Shown: piece by piece, positions 1-5,895 of the stretch
Numbering within the stretch: the first letter of the stretch is position 1
Layout of the letters: each line of letters begins with the position of its first letter
From: Spirochaetaceae bacterium
Lineage (GTDB): Bacteria; Spirochaetota; Spirochaetia; DSM-27196; SKKC01
Assembly (NCBI GenBank): GCA_003554375.1
Contig: PWGF01000470.1
Location: 1 to 5,895, forward strand
Length of the DNA: 5,895 nt
Direction of reading: 5' to 3'
Translations under genes and position numbers: made by a program
Notes under the pieces: model-generated
What the model saw: only the letters and a program-made list of their open reading frames with translations
Told to the model about the DNA's origin: nothing
The model's database searches: none

Positions 1-17
1 CACACGTGAGGGAGAGA

Positions 18-30
18 GGGGGGGGGGGGG
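18..30. repeat. Homopolymeric G tract (13 G) inside a homopurine run
   Basis: There are thirteen consecutive G residues, sitting in a purine-only stretch that spans 8-33. Long G runs are prone to slipped-strand length change during replication, and in several bacteria such runs near promoters switch expression on and off. Here the run ends three bases before a TTGACA hexamer. The run itself is directly visible; that it varies in length or matters for expression is inference. A homopolymer-length sequencing error is also possible. Confidence 0.9.
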
Positions 31-33
31 AGG

Positions 34-65
34 TTGACATCGGGTTTCCGATAGCTGAGTATAAC
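34..65 (+). promoter_or_regulatory. Candidate sigma-70 promoter beside the G tract
   Basis: A perfect TTGACA -35 hexamer lies at 34-39 and a TATAAC -10-like hexamer at 60-65. The spacer is 20 bases, longer than the usual 16-18, so the pairing is doubtful although each box alone is good. No better -10 lies at 17 bases. If active, it would drive transcription rightward through the receiver relic and towards the sensor kinase. The -10 box overlaps the sequence read as the first strand of the relic, so one of the two readings may be chance. Confidence 0.3.
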
Positions 66-419
66 CGTGGTAGCAGGCAACTAGGCCAAACGTGCCGCGG
101 AATGTGCGTTCGGACGTAGGCGTTGCGGAGGGCGGAGGCGCTGTCCCGGCCTTCGGCGGGGCGTGGAGAGAAAACGCGCCTTATCTCACAATCGTTCTTG
201 GTATTGCTAGGCCGAGCGCGTATCCCGGGAGAGTATTGAAAAAGGTCCGGAACTCGAGCGCCGGATTGCCGCAAACCATGCAACGGCGCGGCGCTCGTCA
301 TTGTCACGGCGTTCCATGATCCGAAGAGCGTCGTCAAGGCCGTCTATCGTGGCGGCGCTGCCTCGTCTCTCGGCAAGCGAGCGCCCGCAATGCACCGATC
401 GGTGGATTCGGCAGAGTAG
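61..419 (+). pseudogene. Decayed CheY-like response-regulator receiver domain
   Basis: Pieces of a receiver domain appear in order but in different frames. From 61 the phrase ITVVAGN resembles the first strand (usual form ILVVDDN) and is followed by a stop at 82-84. From about 113 to 250, in the next frame, come DVGVAEGGGAV, then LTIVLGIARP, which matches the strand that normally reads LVLLDIRMP, then VLKKVR, which matches the usual helix 3. From 291 to the stop at 417-419, in the third frame, come ALVIVTAF, HDPKSVVKAV and GGAASSLGK, matching strand 4 with its Thr-Ala, helix 4 and strand 5 with the conserved Lys (375-377). The phospho-accepting Asp is Gly (codon 200-202) and the first acidic pair is lost. 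At least two frameshifts are needed. There is no credible intact start and no output domain. The order and spacing of the motifs make chance unlikely, but this is a reading by eye. Sequencing errors could explain the frameshifts but not the lost Asp residues. Confidence 0.5.
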
Positions 420-499
420 GGCTGGTGTCAGAGTCCCAAGTGGAGCGGGGCGTCTCAGCTTTCTACCCGATTGCAGGTGCTATTGGAGTAACCAGACGG

Positions 500-2440
500 A
501 TGAGTGCATCAGGCGATTCCTCCGAACCAACCCGCATTATGATCGTCGAAGACGAGCGAATCGTCGCTCTGGACATCGAGCGGCACGTAGAGCGCTTCGG
601 GTACCGCGTTCCCGCTACGTTTGCCAGTGCTGAAGAGGCTCTTGGCCGGCTCCAGGAGATTGCTCCGGATCTGGTCCTGATGGACATTCAGCTTCAAGGC
701 GAGTTAGACGGTGTGGAAGCGGGACGGATATTCCAGGAAGAGCATGGCATTCCGGTCATTCTCATCACCGCCTACGCTGACGAAGCGACGCTCGAACGGG
801 CGAAGCTCACCAAACCTCTTGCGTACATCGTGAAGCCGTTTGAAGCTCACGAGCTAAAGACGGCAATCGTCATGTCACTGCATCGGCATGAGATCGAGCG
901 AAAACTGGCATATCGAGAGCAATTGCTGTTCACGTCGCTCCGGAGCATCGACGACGCGGTTGTCGTGACAGATCTGGACGACCGAGTGGAGTTCATCAAC
1001 CGGGCGGCGGAGAGGCTAGTGGAAATAACGGCCGCGGAGACTATCAGGCGCTCCTTCGAGGAGGTATTCCCAGTGGCGCCGGGTACTGAAGATGTTCCGG
1101 AGGCTCTTCGCCGCCGTCATGACGTAGGTCTCTTAGATGTAGGAGAACACCAAGCCATTCCGGTGGAGCATCGTTCGGTACCATTACGTGACGAGCGAGA
1201 GGAACGGACTGGAACTGTCCACGTACTGCGGGATTTGGGGGAGCAGATCGAAGCCGAGCGGCGGATTGAGGAGCAGGAACAGCAGTTGCGCTATGCGCAA
1301 AAGATGGAAGCCGTTGGCCGGTTCTCGGGAGGTTTGGCTCACGACTTCAACAACCTGCTTACTATCATCATGGGGTATACTAAGCTGCTCGAGCAGATGC
1401 TGGAGAATTACGGTGGCCATGTAGACCTTGAAGAGTTCCGCGCAAATGTCGAAGGAATCAACAAGGCTGCCAAACGGTCTGCGTCGTTGACGAGGCGCTT
1501 GCTGGCTTTCAGCAGGCGACAAGTGCTTCACCCGGACGTAGTTGACTTGAACGATATCGTATCTGAGTCAGAAGGAATGCTCCGGCGTCTCCTGGGCGAG
1601 CGGATCACTATGCATCTCTCTCTCGCTCAGGAGCCGCTGCGGGCGTATGTGGACGCGGGACAGATCGAGCATGTGCTGATGAATCTGGTGGTCAACGCGC
1701 GCGACGCGATGCCGGAAGGCGGGACCGTGATGATCGACACCACCCTGGTGCAGTCATCGGACTCGATTGTCTCGGCTACCGGCCGGCTTCCACCGGGAGA
1801 GTACGGCTGTATACGGGTCAAAGACACCGGCCACGGGATACCGGACGGTCACATCGGGCGCGTATTCGAGCCGTTTTTTACCACTAAGGAGAAGGGGCAG
1901 GGGACGGGTCTGGGGCTGGCCTCTGCCTACGGAATCGTCAAACAATCGGGCGGTCTTATCCGTGTCGGAAGTGTGGACGGCCAAGGCTCAACGTTTGAAA
2001 TGCTTCTTCCAAAGACCGCCGAGAGTGAGCCAAGGCGCCGGCATGAAGTTCAACGGCACGAGTCTCTGCGCGGAGCGGAGCGTGTCCTGGTAGCCGGAGA
2101 GGACCAGGCGATGCGCGGGTTCTTGACGAAGGCTCTGCTTCAACACGGCTATCGCGTTCTGGAAGTCCAGAATGTCGCAGAGGCCGTTGTTGTGGCTGAA
2201 GAGAGTGCTACACCGATCGACGCGATCGTAACGGATATGACTCTCCCATATGTTGAGCCGCGAAGAGTGACAGCGCGCCTGGTAGATGCTCGCCCCGGCA
2301 TCAAGGTACTATTGCTGTGTGGAGAGCAGACGGACTCCGCCAAGGATTCTTGTGGCCCGGACAGTGCCATCAGACTCCTGAGAAAACCGTTCGATGCTGA
2401 GGACTTCCTCCGAGAGCTGCGGGGCCTGTGTAGCACATAG
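500..2440 (+). CDS. Soluble hybrid sensor histidine kinase, REC-PAS-HisKA-HATPase-REC
   Basis: This 646-residue protein (numbered from the ATG at 500) is a cytoplasmic two-component hybrid kinase with no signal peptide or membrane segment. Residues about 11-120 form a receiver with acidic E17/D18, phospho-acceptor D62 (LVLMD), T90 and K112 (KPF). Residues about 140-245 form a PAS domain (LRSIDDAVVVTD, then FINRAAERL). A short coiled-coil-like linker rich in Glu and Gln leads to the HisKA domain with H281 in GLAHDFNNLL. The ATPase domain has N399 in the N box (LVVNARDAMP), D442 in DTGHGI, the FFTTKEKGQ segment and GTGLGL (468-473). Residues about 527-642 form a second receiver with D579 and K629, but its acidic pair is Gly533/Glu534 and its Ser/Thr position is C607. 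The kinase core looks complete and active. Signal and target are not evident; a PAS domain may bind a small ligand or cofactor. The ATG has GGAG 11 bases upstream; an in-frame GTG at 425 would add 25 residues unlike any domain. The gene directly follows the receiver relic. Confidence 0.93.
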   Translation: MSASGDSSEPTRIMIVEDERIVALDIERHVERFGYRVPATFASAEEALGRLQEIAPDLVLMDIQLQGELDGVEAGRIFQEEHGIPVILITAYADEATLERAKLTKPLAYIVKPFEAHELKTAIVMSLHRHEIERKLAYREQLLFTSLRSIDDAVVVTDLDDRVEFINRAAERLVEITAAETIRRSFEEVFPVAPGTEDVPEALRRRHDVGLLDVGEHQAIPVEHRSVPLRDEREERTGTVHVLRDLGEQIEAERRIEEQEQQLRYAQKMEAVGRFSGGLAHDFNNLLTIIMGYTKLLEQMLENYGGHVDLEEFRANVEGINKAAKRSASLTRRLLAFSRRQVLHPDVVDLNDIVSESEGMLRRLLGERITMHLSLAQEPLRAYVDAGQIEHVLMNLVVNARDAMPEGGTVMIDTTLVQSSDSIVSATGRLPPGEYGCIRVKDTGHGIPDGHIGRVFEPFFTTKEKGQGTGLGLASAYGIVKQSGGLIRVGSVDGQGSTFEMLLPKTAESEPRRRHEVQRHESLRGAERVLVAGEDQAMRGFLTKALLQHGYRVLEVQNVAEAVVVAEESATPIDAIVTDMTLPYVEPRRVTARLVDARPGIKVLLLCGEQTDSAKDSCGPDSAIRLLRKPFDAEDFLRELRGLCST

Positions 2441-2747
2441 GGGCATGCCGCCGGACGGCTCTGCTACCAACGGGCTCAGGGGCGGTGGCGGCTCAATGCG
2501 CTCACGGTTCTCGCTCCTGTTCTCTGGTAAGGTCAGGGGTCGACGAGGGCACCGCGAGGCGAAGGCGCCGCTCGGCCTGGGCGGCGTTCAGCCCGGCCGC
2601 CGCTCGACGAGGGCACGGTTTGCGGAGGATGCTGTTTGCGAAAACTGCGTTCATTGACGATCAGCACGAAATGCGAACGATCGCTGAGACTGCCGAGCAC
2701 CGTGCGGCTTTGTTGCAACTATATTCGGACACGACAATAGGTAGCTT
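2441..2747. other. Intergenic gap between the sensor kinase and lepA
   Basis: No convincing gene is present; the three forward frames give Arg/Ser/Gly-rich text with no recognised motif. The left two thirds are GC-rich and hold a 13-base direct repeat (2540-2552 and 2604-2616) and overlapping hairpins between 2566 and 2601. No hairpin is followed by a T run, so an intrinsic terminator for the kinase is not evident. The last 60 bases are more AT-rich and contain TATATT at 2720-2725, a possible -10 box for lepA, with no good -35 hexamer 16-18 bases upstream. A TTGACG at 2654-2659 has only a poor -10 partner. Confidence 0.6.
2540..2616. repeat. 13-base direct repeat pair in the gap before lepA
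   Basis: The sequence TCGACGAGGGCAC occurs at 2540-2552 and again, exactly, at 2604-2616, with starts 64 bases apart. The DNA between the copies contains two mutually exclusive GC hairpins: CGCCGC (2566-2571) with GCGGCG (2581-2586), and GGCGGC (2580-2585) with GCCGCC (2596-2601). No function is recognised. It could be a small local duplication or a regulatory element, and chance is possible in GC-rich DNA. Confidence 0.5.
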
Positions 2748-4550
2748 ATGGAGCGAGAGAACATCAGGAACTTCTGCATCATCGCGCACATCGACCATGG
2801 GAAATCCACGCTTGCCGACCGCTTCATCCAGCGGGCACGGATGGTCGAAGAGCGCGATTGGCACGATCAGGTACTGGACAATCTTGACATCGAGCGGGAA
2901 CGGGGCATCACCATAAAGAGCCAGGCCGTAACGCTTCCGTTCGAAGCCGCCGACGGCAGACAGTACGAGCTGAATTTAGTCGATACGCCGGGACATGTCG
3001 ATTTCAGTTACGAGGTGAGCCGCGCGATCGCTTCCAGCGAAGGCGCCCTTCTGTTGATCGACGCCACACAGGGGGTAGAGGCCCAGACGCTGTCGAACAT
3101 GTACATGGCAGTCGACCACGACCTGGAGATCATCCCGGTGATCAATAAGATCGATCTGCCGGCCGCCAATCTGAAGATGTGCTACGAGCAGATCGAGGAG
3201 GACCTCGGCCTGGAGGCGGAGAACGCAGTGCACGTCTCAGCAAAACAGGGTACGGGTGTCGAGGAGCTCTTGGAAGCGATCGTCGAACGTGTTCCGCCCC
3301 CTCGGGGGGATCTCTTGGCCCCGCTCAAGGCCAATATCTTCGACAGTAATTACGATCCATACCGCGGCGTTTTGGTCCACATCCGTGTCTTCGACGGCCG
3401 GCTGCGGGTGGGCGATCGGATTCGCGTGTGGTCGAACGGAGCGACGTACGATGTAGAAGAGGTGGGACGGTTTCGGATTCTCTTGGATCGTGCCGACGAG
3501 CTTGTGGCCGGCGACGTCGGGTATCTTATGGCAGGGATCAAGAACATATCGGATATCCGGGTCGGGGACACGATCACCAACAACAGCCGGCCGACCGATG
3601 CCCCGCTGCCCGGGTTCCGACCGATCAAACCGGTCGTCTTCTCGTCGATTTTTCCGCTGGAGTCGGACGATTACTACGAGCTGTCCCGCGCAATGGAGAA
3701 GCTGACATTGAACGATGCCAGTTTGGTTTACGAGAAGGACAGCTCCGGAGCGCTGGGATTCGGCTTTAAGTGCGGTTTTTTGGGGTTGTTGCACATGGAA
3801 GTCGTACAGGAACGACTCGAGCGTGAATTTGACTTGAGCATCGTGGTGACGGCTCCGTCGGTCGCTTACGAGCTGGACTTGACTGATGGGGAAACGATCC
3901 TTGTCGATTCACCACACGACTTCCCGGACCATGGGAGTATCAAGAGCGCTCGCGAGCCGTTCATACGGGCTTCGATCATGACGCCTACGGAGCATTTGGG
4001 AAACGTGATCGCGCTGTGTGAGGAGAAGCGCGGGACCCAGACAACCATGCACTATCTAGATCGGAAACGGGTAGAGGTTGTTTACGACATGCCGCTGGCT
4101 GAGATTCTCTACGAGTTCTACGATCGTCTGAAGTCGGTGAGCCGCGGCTATGCGTCGTTTGATTACGAGCTGACCGACTATCGAGAGACCGAGGTGGTCA
4201 AGCTTGACATTCTGGTCAACGGCAGGCCCGTCGACGCTTTGAGTCAGATTGTCTTCGCCGGACACGCTGATGCTCGCGCGCGGGTCATCTGTCGTAAGCT
4301 CAAAGAGGAGATTCCCCGTCACCAGTTCAAGATTCCGGTTCAAGGTGCTGTGGGTAGCCGTATTGTCGCTCGTGAAACAGTGAACGCGCTCCGCAAGGAT
4401 GTTACGGCCAAGTGCTACGGAGGTGACGTTACGCGAAAGCGGAAGCTTCTGGAGAAGCAGCGAGAGGGCAAGCGCCGCATGAGACAGGTTGGAAACGTTG
4501 AGCTGCCGCAGAGTGCGTTCCTGTCCGTGCTCAAGGGAGGAGAGGAGTAG
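2748..4550 (+). CDS. lepA: Translation elongation factor 4 (LepA), ribosome-dependent GTPase
   Basis: This 600-residue protein is a complete LepA/EF-4, the conserved GTPase that binds the ribosome and has been linked to back-translocation and to ribosome assembly or initiation. GTPase motifs are all present: AHIDHGKS (13-20, P loop), RGIT (52-55, switch I), DTPGH (79-83, with catalytic His83), NKID (133-136) and SAK (164-166). Domains II and III follow, with GFGFKCGFLGLLHMEVVQ typical of LepA. The LepA-specific C-terminal domain replaces EF-G domain IV and ends with YGGDVTRKRKLLEKQ and VELPQSAFLSVLK. Length is normal for the family. The ATG start gives the canonical N-terminus; the ribosome site is weak (AGG at 2739-2741, six bases upstream). 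The gene stands alone, 307 bases after the kinase, and converges on the next gene. Nothing suggests damage or transfer. Confidence 0.98.
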   Translation: MERENIRNFCIIAHIDHGKSTLADRFIQRARMVEERDWHDQVLDNLDIERERGITIKSQAVTLPFEAADGRQYELNLVDTPGHVDFSYEVSRAIASSEGALLLIDATQGVEAQTLSNMYMAVDHDLEIIPVINKIDLPAANLKMCYEQIEEDLGLEAENAVHVSAKQGTGVEELLEAIVERVPPPRGDLLAPLKANIFDSNYDPYRGVLVHIRVFDGRLRVGDRIRVWSNGATYDVEEVGRFRILLDRADELVAGDVGYLMAGIKNISDIRVGDTITNNSRPTDAPLPGFRPIKPVVFSSIFPLESDDYYELSRAMEKLTLNDASLVYEKDSSGALGFGFKCGFLGLLHMEVVQERLEREFDLSIVVTAPSVAYELDLTDGETILVDSPHDFPDHGSIKSAREPFIRASIMTPTEHLGNVIALCEEKRGTQTTMHYLDRKRVEVVYDMPLAEILYEFYDRLKSVSRGYASFDYELTDYRETEVVKLDILVNGRPVDALSQIVFAGHADARARVICRKLKEEIPRHQFKIPVQGAVGSRIVARETVNALRKDVTAKCYGGDVTRKRKLLEKQREGKRRMRQVGNVELPQSAFLSVLKGGEE

Positions 4551-4610
4551 ATCCCACCGGCTTCTTCGTAGTCGTTGTCCCTCTGATTCGTGTACCCGAC
4601 TTCTGCGGCC

Positions 4611-4637
4611 GACGGCGTTCACAGTTGAACGGTTGTC
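4611..4637 (+). other. Imperfect stem-loop downstream of lepA
   Basis: CGTTCA (4616-4621) pairs with TGAACG (4626-4631) around a CAGT loop. The stem extends outward, after one bulged base, through two G-T pairs and GAC with GTC (4611-4613 and 4635-4637). A further small hairpin, CGCC with GGCG, follows at 4637-4648. The location 60 bases past the lepA stop, before a convergent gene, suits transcript-end formation or processing, but no T run follows, so a standard intrinsic terminator is not supported. Confidence 0.3.
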
Positions 4638-4729
4638 GCCCGTTGGCGGTAAGAGTTGATGGGGCGGCGTTTGACCGGCTGGAACGGCTGCGCTAGGCAT
4701 AGGCCACGCTAGGCGATCACAAGACGACA

Positions 4730-4749
4730 GGTCCGGAAGGCTCTGGACC
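4730..4749. terminator. Hairpin next to the stop of the minus-strand DUF115 gene, weak terminator candidate
   Basis: GGTCCGGA pairs with TCTGGACC, giving eight pairs including one G-T, with a four-base loop. It lies two bases beyond the stop codon of the minus-strand gene and also downstream of lepA, so it could end transcription from either side. Neither strand has a T run after the stem, which lowers confidence that it is an intrinsic terminator; it could instead stabilise the 3' end. Confidence 0.3.
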
Positions 4750-4751
4750 GA

Positions 4752-5895
4752 TCACCAGTCCAGGAGGCCCGTTGCCCGCCGCTCAGCGACGCGAAGTGCA
4801 CGTGTCAAACGTCGCCGGTAGTCCTGAGCGCTCTCTAGAAGCCTCGCGAGAAGTGCCGGTGAGGGCTCCGTAACACGCTCGCGGTCCGGGAAGTCGACAG
4901 CAATATAGTCGCAGACGTGGAAGCTTTCCGGTAGCTCCCGGTTGCCTGTGGGTGTTTCTGTGCTTCCCCCGTGAACGGCTTCTACCCTACCCAGTTCGCC
5001 TCGCGTGCCGGCGGCCGCTCCGCCGGCGAAATATGCGCTTCGGAGCTCTCGAATACATGTTTCGAGAAGGTGCAGCTCGTGATTCAGAAAGCGAACCGTG
5101 TCCGTAGCGGGGGAAGAAGGACCGTTCCGTCGGATCAGCGTGCATGGGTCCGGTAGGATCCCGGGCTCCTTTCCGGAACGTCCGCGGTTGCGTGGGAAGC
5201 CGTTTCCGCTCAAGTCGTCACTTTCCTGCCGCGATAGTTCCAGAAGGTGTTCGACCGGACTTCTGGGAAGGTGAGGAAGCGCCGGTGTATACTCTCCCAG
5301 GACCGTACAGCGCTCCGGCGTGCAGAGAGAGCGGGCTTGCGCCTCGTATCCTCTGAGGGCGGCGTCCGTGAGTAGGGTCGGTTTGCCTACGCCATCAGAT
5401 TGTCCTCCGAAGCTCGCGGGAGTCGCATTCCGAACCACTGCTTGGGAGTAGAGCAGTGGAGGCGAGGTGCGCCGAAGACGCTCGAGCTCATAGAGTGAGC
5501 TCAGAGCGCCTCGAGCGTGTGGTTTCCCGCGAAGATAAGCGAAGTCCAGCCCCAGGAGAAAGAGAGGCCCCTTCGTGAACTGAAGCGCCACGTACGCCGC
5601 CATCACGCCCACCGAGCCGAGGGCGGGAATCGCAGAGCCGAGAAGTCCCTTTTGCCGAAGTCGCGCCACGACGGCAGTCGAAGTGATCTGCGCGTCCAGG
5701 AATGTACGTCGGTCCGGTGGGCAGGCAGCCACGGCGGACGGGTGAGCGCTCCGCTCGAAGAAGAATATCGGACGCAGACCGATACCGCGCCGCAGATCCG
5801 CGACGTTCGTGAATTGGGCATCGGCGACGAGAACGAAGTCCGGCTCCACGCCGTAGTCCAACAAGGGGGGAAGCGCAGTGTCGACGGCGAGGATC
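4752..5895 (-). CDS. DUF115 (MptE-like / Maf family) protein, N-terminus outside the window
   Basis: The reading frame stays open to the right edge, so the true start lies beyond it; about 380 residues are visible and the gene ends with TGA at 4752. The first visible residues, ILAVDTALPPLL then GVEPDFVLVADAQ, match the DUF115 pattern of a hydrophobic strand, an Asp-containing turn and a GIxPD phrase. A second hallmark lies at about 5505-5624: ALGSVGVMAAYVAL, then FLLGLDFAYLRGKPHARG, equivalent to the usual GSV...LiGqDLAytdGktHa of the family. These resemble the fold shared by archaeal hydroxymethylpterin pyrophosphokinase MptE and bacterial Maf proteins, which act in flagellin glycosylation with nonulosonic acids. 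The C-terminal part (about 4752-5240) is not recognisable beyond a helical segment FLNHELHLLETCIRELR and a basic tail. An internal TTG at 5864 is unlikely to be the start because the domain continues upstream of it. The specific substrate cannot be inferred, and no sugar-biosynthesis or flagellar gene is in view. Confidence 0.8.
   Translation of the reverse strand, partial: ILAVDTALPPLLDYGVEPDFVLVADAQFTNVADLRRGIGLRPIFFFERSAHPSAVAACPPDRRTFLDAQITSTAVVARLRQKGLLGSAIPALGSVGVMAAYVALQFTKGPLFLLGLDFAYLRGKPHARGALSSLYELERLRRTSPPLLYSQAVVRNATPASFGGQSDGVGKPTLLTDAALRGYEAQARSLCTPERCTVLGEYTPALPHLPRSPVEHLLELSRQESDDLSGNGFPRNRGRSGKEPGILPDPCTLIRRNGPSSPATDTVRFLNHELHLLETCIRELRSAYFAGGAAAGTRGELGRVEAVHGGSTETPTGNRELPESFHVCDYIAVDFPDRERVTEPSPALLARLLESAQDYRRRLTRALRVAERRATGLLDW

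Noticed and set aside
92..319. A 75-codon open frame starting at GTG 92
   Set aside because: It is not a stand-alone gene: it has no ribosome site, and its middle part is better explained as one frame of the decayed receiver domain, which continues in another frame after about 290.
301..633. A 110-codon plus-strand frame rich in Arg overlapping the kinase start
   Set aside because: It is Arg/Ser-rich out-of-frame text crossing into the kinase receiver, with no motif and no start signal.
2447..2459. GCCG/CGGC hairpin just after the kinase stop as a terminator
   Set aside because: The stem is only four pairs and no T run follows.
2654..2682. TTGACG at 2654 as the -35 box of a lepA promoter
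   Set aside because: The sequence at the expected -10 position matches TATAAT poorly, so I do not call it.
2629..2916. A possible small protein beginning MLFAKTAFIDDQ just before lepA
   Set aside because: GGAGG abuts the ATG with no spacer, and the frame runs about 170 bases into lepA, where it turns into Ser/Thr-rich shadow text. The first 40 residues look protein-like but match nothing I recognise.
3237..3794. A 185-codon minus-strand frame within lepA
   Set aside because: It is a shadow of the conserved lepA reading frame, with no recognisable motif or start context.
4056..4700. A 214-codon minus-strand frame opposite the 3' end of lepA
   Set aside because: Nearly 500 bases lie antisense to strongly conserved lepA coding sequence; the translation has no domain and the lepA C-terminus is intact.
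1..5895. A new multi-gene defence or mobile system
   Set aside because: The intact genes are an ordinary hybrid kinase, lepA and a DUF115 protein. No nuclease, transposase, reverse transcriptase, toxin pair, CRISPR repeat or terminal inverted repeat is visible.

Overview
The window is bacterial DNA, moderately GC-rich by eye, with three clear protein-coding genes and one probable dead one. Taxonomy is uncertain. A LepA with the phrase NLDIERERGITIKSQ, a soluble hybrid sensor kinase and a DUF115/Maf-like protein would fit a free-living spirochaete, but this is an inference from protein style and has not been tested by a database search.

Layout. Positions 1-60 hold a homopurine stretch containing a run of 13 G, followed three bases after the run by a TTGACA -35-like hexamer. 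Positions about 61-419 carry what reads as a decayed CheY-like receiver gene: the receiver segments appear in the right order and at roughly the right spacing but are split over different reading frames, and the phospho-accepting Asp is gone. An intact hybrid histidine kinase follows at once (ATG at 500, stop at 2440; REC-PAS-HisKA-HATPase-REC). A 307-base gap with short GC-rich repeats and no convincing gene leads to lepA (EF-4), 2748-4550, on the same strand. A 201-base convergent spacer with weak hairpins separates lepA from a minus-strand gene of the DUF115 (MptE-like/Maf) family, whose stop lies at 4752 and whose N-terminus runs off the right edge.

How the parts relate. The kinase is a cytoplasmic signalling protein with no membrane segment. 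The receiver relic directly upstream suggests the locus once had a separate response regulator just ahead of the kinase. LepA is a housekeeping translational GTPase with no evident functional tie to the kinase. The DUF115 gene is convergent, so it belongs to another transcription unit; relatives called Maf act in flagellin glycosylation, but no flagellar gene is visible here. I see no tRNA, rRNA, CRISPR array, insertion sequence or obviously new multi-gene system. The least ordinary parts are the G-tract/promoter arrangement, the receiver pseudogene and the eroded C-terminal receiver of the kinase.
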